From Owenia fusiformis (lineage: Eukaryota > Annelida > Polychaeta > Sabellida > Oweniidae): DNA of 64,000 nucleotides. Under the pieces are notes generated by a model. That model worked only from the letters and a program-made list of their open reading frames with translations, was not told the DNA's origin and made no database searches. The stretch covers positions 30,682,166-30,746,165 of the forward strand of contig CAIIXF020000011.1 of assembly GCA_903813345.2 (NCBI GenBank). Reading direction: 5' to 3'. This document shows positions 62,001-64,000 of this stretch, in pieces; within the stretch, counting starts at the first letter, position 1; each line of letters starts with the position of its first letter. The position numbers were made by a program, and so were the translations under genes.

Positions 62001-63919
62001 CAGGTGTCCCTAGTCCCATGCCCCCACGTCCACCATCAGAGCACTCTCAGCCGCCCTTGGATGGTCCTAATAGAATACAGTCCCCCATGCAGACCCAATT
62101 TGGCCAGCAACCCCAGTCAATGCCCCCTCCAATGGGGCCTGGGGGGCAGGTGGGGCCCTACCCTAACAAAACGGGACACCCCAGTATGCCCATGGTAGGT
62201 CCCCAGATGGGAGCTCCTTATGGTCAACAGAATTCACAATATCAAGGTAGGTTATCAACACTTATGGTTACAAACCATGAAGTTAATAAATCCAAGATGC
62301 TTCAGAAAATAACATTGGTTAATGAAAACACAAATGAAATCCTGTGGAAATGAAAAACATGTAGAGCTAGTACTCCAAAGTAAATGCCATCTGATCAAAA
62401 CTTTTTTGTTGTTTTCTTCCAGGTAACATGAATAGACCAGGACAAATGGGTTACAACCCACAAAATATGTATAATAACCAGATGCCCCCCTCAGGCAACC
62501 AAATACCCCCTACTGGCAATCAAATGCCCCCTACTGGCAATCAAATGCCCCCTACTGGCAACCATATGCCCCCTTCAAACAACCAAATGGGCCCCTCAGG
62601 CAACCAAATGCCCCCTAGTGGCAATCCGCCTCCACATATGCCAGGGCAAAATCAGATGTATGGTGGTGGTATGAATAGGCATACACCCAATAACTATCAG
62701 AACAATATGAACACAAACTCTATGGGGGCATCAGGAGGAAGTATGCCCCCTAATGGTACCCCTAACATACCCCCCTCAAGTATACCTAATGCTGTGCCCA
62801 ATAGTGCAACACCTACCGGTGCACCAACTAGTGGTGGAACCCCAAACTCCACAAACAATATGCCGCAATATGGACAATATAATAGTCAGACAGGACCCCC
62901 CAATCAGAATGCAGCGAGCGCTTCAAATTCTCTGAACTCTCTACCTAGTCCCGGGAGCTCTCCAGTATCCAATGCTAGCTCAGGTACAGGAATAAAAGGG
63001 GCACAGGCAGCAGCCCAAGCTGCAATGATAGCTGCAGCTAGCTCTGCTCAACGGGCTAGCATGGCCAACCGTTTTCCAGGTAGTCCACAACAGCAAAGGA
63101 TGCCAGCTCCTGGATTTATGGCAGGTAGCCCTCCTCAAATGAACAGTATGAGCCCCTTGAACAATATGGAGGGAATGAGGCCTGGCGGACCAAGTCCAGG
63201 GCCCAGAGAGAATTCCAATGGATCCACAGGCAGCCAAAGTCTACCCCCTAATCAGGTTGCCCCCGCCAGCTTCTCATCTGTGGTGAACAGTTCTAGTCAG
63301 TCTGGTGGGAAGGGGGATGTGAAGCCTGGTAGCTTGCCAAACATTAGTGCCATGAGTGGCGATATGAAACCCACAGCCAAAGTTGAAGCCAGTGCCACAA
63401 ATACAGACACCTCAACTGCTGTGACACAAAGTATGACATACCCAGTGACAACAACAAACTCCATGGAAACCAGCTCAGTTCACAACAATGCCATGGAGAC
63501 TGTTTCACCTGCACCAATCACAACAGAGGAGAACAAAGCTATGATGAGGGATGACAAATCCAGAGTAAGTCTCTTTGTTCTTGTTTTTAAATTTCGCAGA
63601 AAGAAGATATATTCAATAAAAGTCCTGAAAAGTTGTTATTTATGAATTTAAATGTTTTGAGATATTGAATCTGATATGATCAAAGATTGCATTGAGTCGT
63701 ATAAACCATATTTATCGAACCCTGTTTGTATTGTGTTTACAGCAAGATGCTACCTCGATGCCTCCTAACCCTGTTGGTATGATGCCTATAGTGCCCCCAT
63801 CCCCCAGTGGAAATAGTATGTCCTCTTTCCCTGCCCCCTCTCCCAGTGGCAATAGCATGTCGTCCTTCCCCGGAGATGAAATGGAAAATATAAGCAGTCC
63901 AAGCTGGCCTGGCACGCCT
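37307..63919 (+). CDS. ARID1: ARID1/BAF250 SWI/SNF subunit, N-terminal part (incomplete)
   Basis: Eight GT-AG exons (37307-38035, 48825-49016, 50713-50859, 53886-53999, 61420-61570, 62004-62246, 62423-63564, 63743-63919) join in phase to 965 codons. The gene continues past the window. The protein is rich in Q, N, P, G, M and S. Recognisable ARID1 landmarks are TPTLNKLL (185-192; vertebrate TPTLNQLL), ELSGRLDDL (395 on; vertebrate DLSGSIDDL), SPAGSAGSRS (from about 428), MPPRPPSEHS (from about 449; vertebrate MPPRPPSGQS), and an Ala-rich AQAAAQAAMIAAASSAQ block in exon 7. ARID1 is the DNA-binding scaffold of the canonical BAF complex in the nucleus. The ARID and BAF250_C domains are not in the window. 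The start is the first in-frame ATG after a TAA nine bases upstream. Alternative splicing or extra exons cannot be excluded. Confidence 0.8.
39071..39935. repeat. 131-bp minisatellite in ARID1 intron 1
   Basis: About 6.5 units with an exact 131-bp spacing (TCTTGATTG at 39241, 39372, 39503, 39634, 39765, 39896). Each unit is built from a degenerate GGTTGT..CA(C/A)AT motif of about 25-30 bp. The strand is strongly T-rich and A-poor. Confidence 0.92.
40404..40550. repeat. Dispersed repeat shared with 6687-6845
   Basis: Inverted relative to the copy in the Cache/EGF gene. The GTGACTTTGAATTCCCAGGA segment is the best-conserved part. Confidence 0.5.
40604..40775. mobile_element. CAGGGG-type MITE, copy 2
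   Basis: It starts CAGGGGTTTCACTAG and contains CAACAGGCGATTTTG and GCCTGTTGCCTGCTG as in the 9276-9448 and 52011-52184 copies. The right end is eroded (GTCCT for CCCTG). The left flank is ATGTA; the right-hand repeat is no longer exact. Confidence 0.65.
42762..43371. mobile_element. TTAA-flanked palindromic MITE, copy C (uninterrupted)
   Basis: 610 bp: TTAA-AGGAATATTCCTTGCC at the left and GGCAAGGAATATTCCT-TTAA at the right. The two halves are inverted copies over most of their length (GATGTCATCAACTCTCAACT against GTTGAGAGTCGATGACATC). This is the intact counterpart of 21249-22502. Confidence 0.82.
43387..46420. mobile_element. 3-kb foldback element around a G-rich minisatellite
   Basis: Arms of about 375-385 bp (43387-43770 and 46035-46420) are inverted copies, roughly nine bases in ten identical. 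The ends are TAGTCTGGCAGAAA and the flanks read TTA on both sides, a possible 3-bp duplication of the kind PIF/Harbinger makes. Both arms keep an open frame containing GNSLQSISYTPLIKYTGG, but the arm-to-arm changes are mostly non-synonymous, so it is probably not a gene. The core is the minisatellite at 44036-45735. Confidence 0.75.
44036..45735. repeat. G-rich minisatellite (TATAGCTTCTGGGGGCCAC)
   Basis: Some 1.7 kb of degenerate units of 20-30 bp, each joining TATAGCTTCT to GGGGGC-CACT/CTACT. A higher-order 156-bp repeat is nearly exact (GCCTCCGTAT at 45131 and 45287). The many GGGG runs on one strand could form G-quadruplexes. Confidence 0.9.
46433..46499. repeat. Short AATATACCCTAGGGGTGCT tandem repeat
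   Basis: About three units of 20-21 bp immediately right of the foldback element. Confidence 0.75.
48825..49016 (+). CDS. ARID1: ARID1 exon 2
   Basis: 64 codons, acceptor TTCTACCAG, donor CAG|GTACAT, phase 0 both ends. It encodes QQQQPQGMYDPATQH and Gln/Pro-rich sequence. Confidence 0.8.
49017..50712. other. ARID1 intron 2
   Basis: It contains an eroded relative of the CAGGGG MITE at about 49610-49780 (CAGGGGCTGC near the left, TAATGAACCCCT near the right). Otherwise nothing recognisable. Confidence 0.5.
50713..50859 (+). CDS. ARID1: ARID1 exon 3
   Basis: 49 codons, acceptor ACTTTACAG, donor CAG|GTAAGG, phase 0. It encodes MSNQYNQQNQMGF and a polyQ tract with interspersed His. The Gln codons are mostly CAA. 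Confidence 0.78.
52011..52184. mobile_element. CAGGGG-type MITE, copy 3, with TCACA target duplication
   Basis: 174 bp from CAGGGGTTTCACCAG to AATTCCCTG, flanked by exact TCACA repeats. Size, ends and 5-bp target agree with the 9276-9448 copy. Confidence 0.78.
52656..52757. repeat. Dispersed ~105-bp repeat, inverted copy
   Basis: The reverse complement of the family at 4787 and 15085: AAGTGGTGACATA at the left and AACAAATGGCAGGTGGGGGC at the right. Confidence 0.6.
53886..53999 (+). CDS. ARID1: ARID1 exon 4
   Basis: 38 codons, acceptor TATTTTAG, donor CCT|GTGAGT, phase 0. It encodes GFNSTRPPSQWNGG and a Ser/Thr/Asn-rich tail ending DSTDLP, which leads into the ELSG motif of exon 5. Confidence 0.78.
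54000..61419. other. ARID1 intron 4 (7.4 kb)
   Basis: No exon is seen. There is a weak CAGGGG-MITE relic near 55095-55235, and short repeated words (TAAGAGTATGGTG) at 54320-54360. A repeat-free, more complex stretch at about 56930-57300 contains an octamer ATGCAAAT. The rest is AT-rich and unassigned. Confidence 0.5.
61420..61570 (+). CDS. ARID1: ARID1 exon 5
   Basis: 151 bp, acceptor GTTCCAG, donor ACAG|GTAATA, phase 1 out (split Gly). It encodes ELSGRLDDLGDRSG and SAPSPAGSAGSRS, corresponding to the vertebrate DLSGSIDDL and SPSPVGSPAS region. Confidence 0.82.
62004..62246 (+). CDS. ARID1: ARID1 exon 6
   Basis: 243 bp, acceptor CTTGCAG, donor CAAG|GTAGGT, split Gly at both ends. It encodes VPSPMPPRPPSEHSQPP, matching the vertebrate MPPRPPSGQS block, then Pro/Gly/Gln/Met-rich sequence. 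Confidence 0.82.
62423..63564 (+). CDS. ARID1: ARID1 exon 7
   Basis: 1142 bp, acceptor CTTCCAG, donor AGA|GTAAGT, phase 0 out. Near its start a heptapeptide (GNQMPPT and variants) repeats about seven times (62485-62630). An Ala-rich helix-prone block (AQAAAQAAMIAAASSAQ) follows, then Ser/Pro-rich sequence ending MMRDDKSR. Confidence 0.83.
63743..63919 (+). CDS. ARID1: ARID1 exon 8
   Basis: 59 codons, acceptor TTTACAG, donor CCT|GTAAGT, phase 0. It contains a 12-residue duplication (SPSGNSMSSFPA/G twice). The Ser/Pro-rich sequence is consistent with the stretch that precedes the ARID domain. The next exon is outside the window. Confidence 0.82.
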
Positions 63920-64000
63920 GTAAGTAGTATGACATAAATCTATACATGGCCAAATATATATATTTTAAGAAAAGCGAAGGAATTATGCTTGTTATTAAAA
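63920..64000. other. Start of the next ARID1 intron
   Basis: AT-rich sequence after the GTAAGT donor; truncated by the window edge. Confidence 0.7.

Overview
The window is an AT-rich, intron-containing animal nuclear DNA segment. Introns are GT-AG, run up to about 16 kb, and carry many small inverted-repeat transposons. The gene content (a metazoan cGAS/Mab-21-type nucleotidyltransferase, a GPR158-type Cache/EGF ectodomain protein, and the start of an ARID1/BAF250 gene) fits an invertebrate, possibly a marine deuterostome or lophotrochozoan. The phylum cannot be fixed from sequence alone. I see no bacterial operon, CRISPR array, rRNA or tRNA gene.

Layout. (1) 1-2317: no recognisable gene. 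(2) 2318-3568 (+): a single-exon cGAS-like/Mab-21 nucleotidyltransferase with intact catalytic residues; an open frame of 67 codons continues in frame after its TGA. (3) 6471-32903 (-): a nine-exon gene, converging on (2), whose exon phases all join to a 915-residue protein. It has a signal peptide, two copies of the GPR158/GPR179-type Cache + EGF-like ectodomain, a linker studded with furin-type sites, and a C-terminal hydrophobic tail like a GPI signal instead of seven transmembrane helices. Its 16-kb second-to-first-exon intron is a nest of mobile elements. (4) 32.9-37.3 kb: the divergent intergenic region, with two long hairpins and the presumed promoters. (5) 37307 to beyond 64000 (+): the low-complexity N-terminal part (965 codons in eight exons) of an ARID1/BAF250 SWI/SNF subunit. 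Its ARID and C-terminal domains lie outside the window. Its introns hold a 131-bp minisatellite, a 3-kb foldback element around a G-rich minisatellite, and several MITEs.

The three genes show no obvious functional partnership. The most unusual protein is (3): its architecture suggests a precursor cut by proprotein convertases into a free Cache/EGF module and a membrane-anchored one. The mobile elements are unusually legible. Several have exact target-site duplications, and one 8-bp duplication is confirmed by an empty paralogous site elsewhere in the window.
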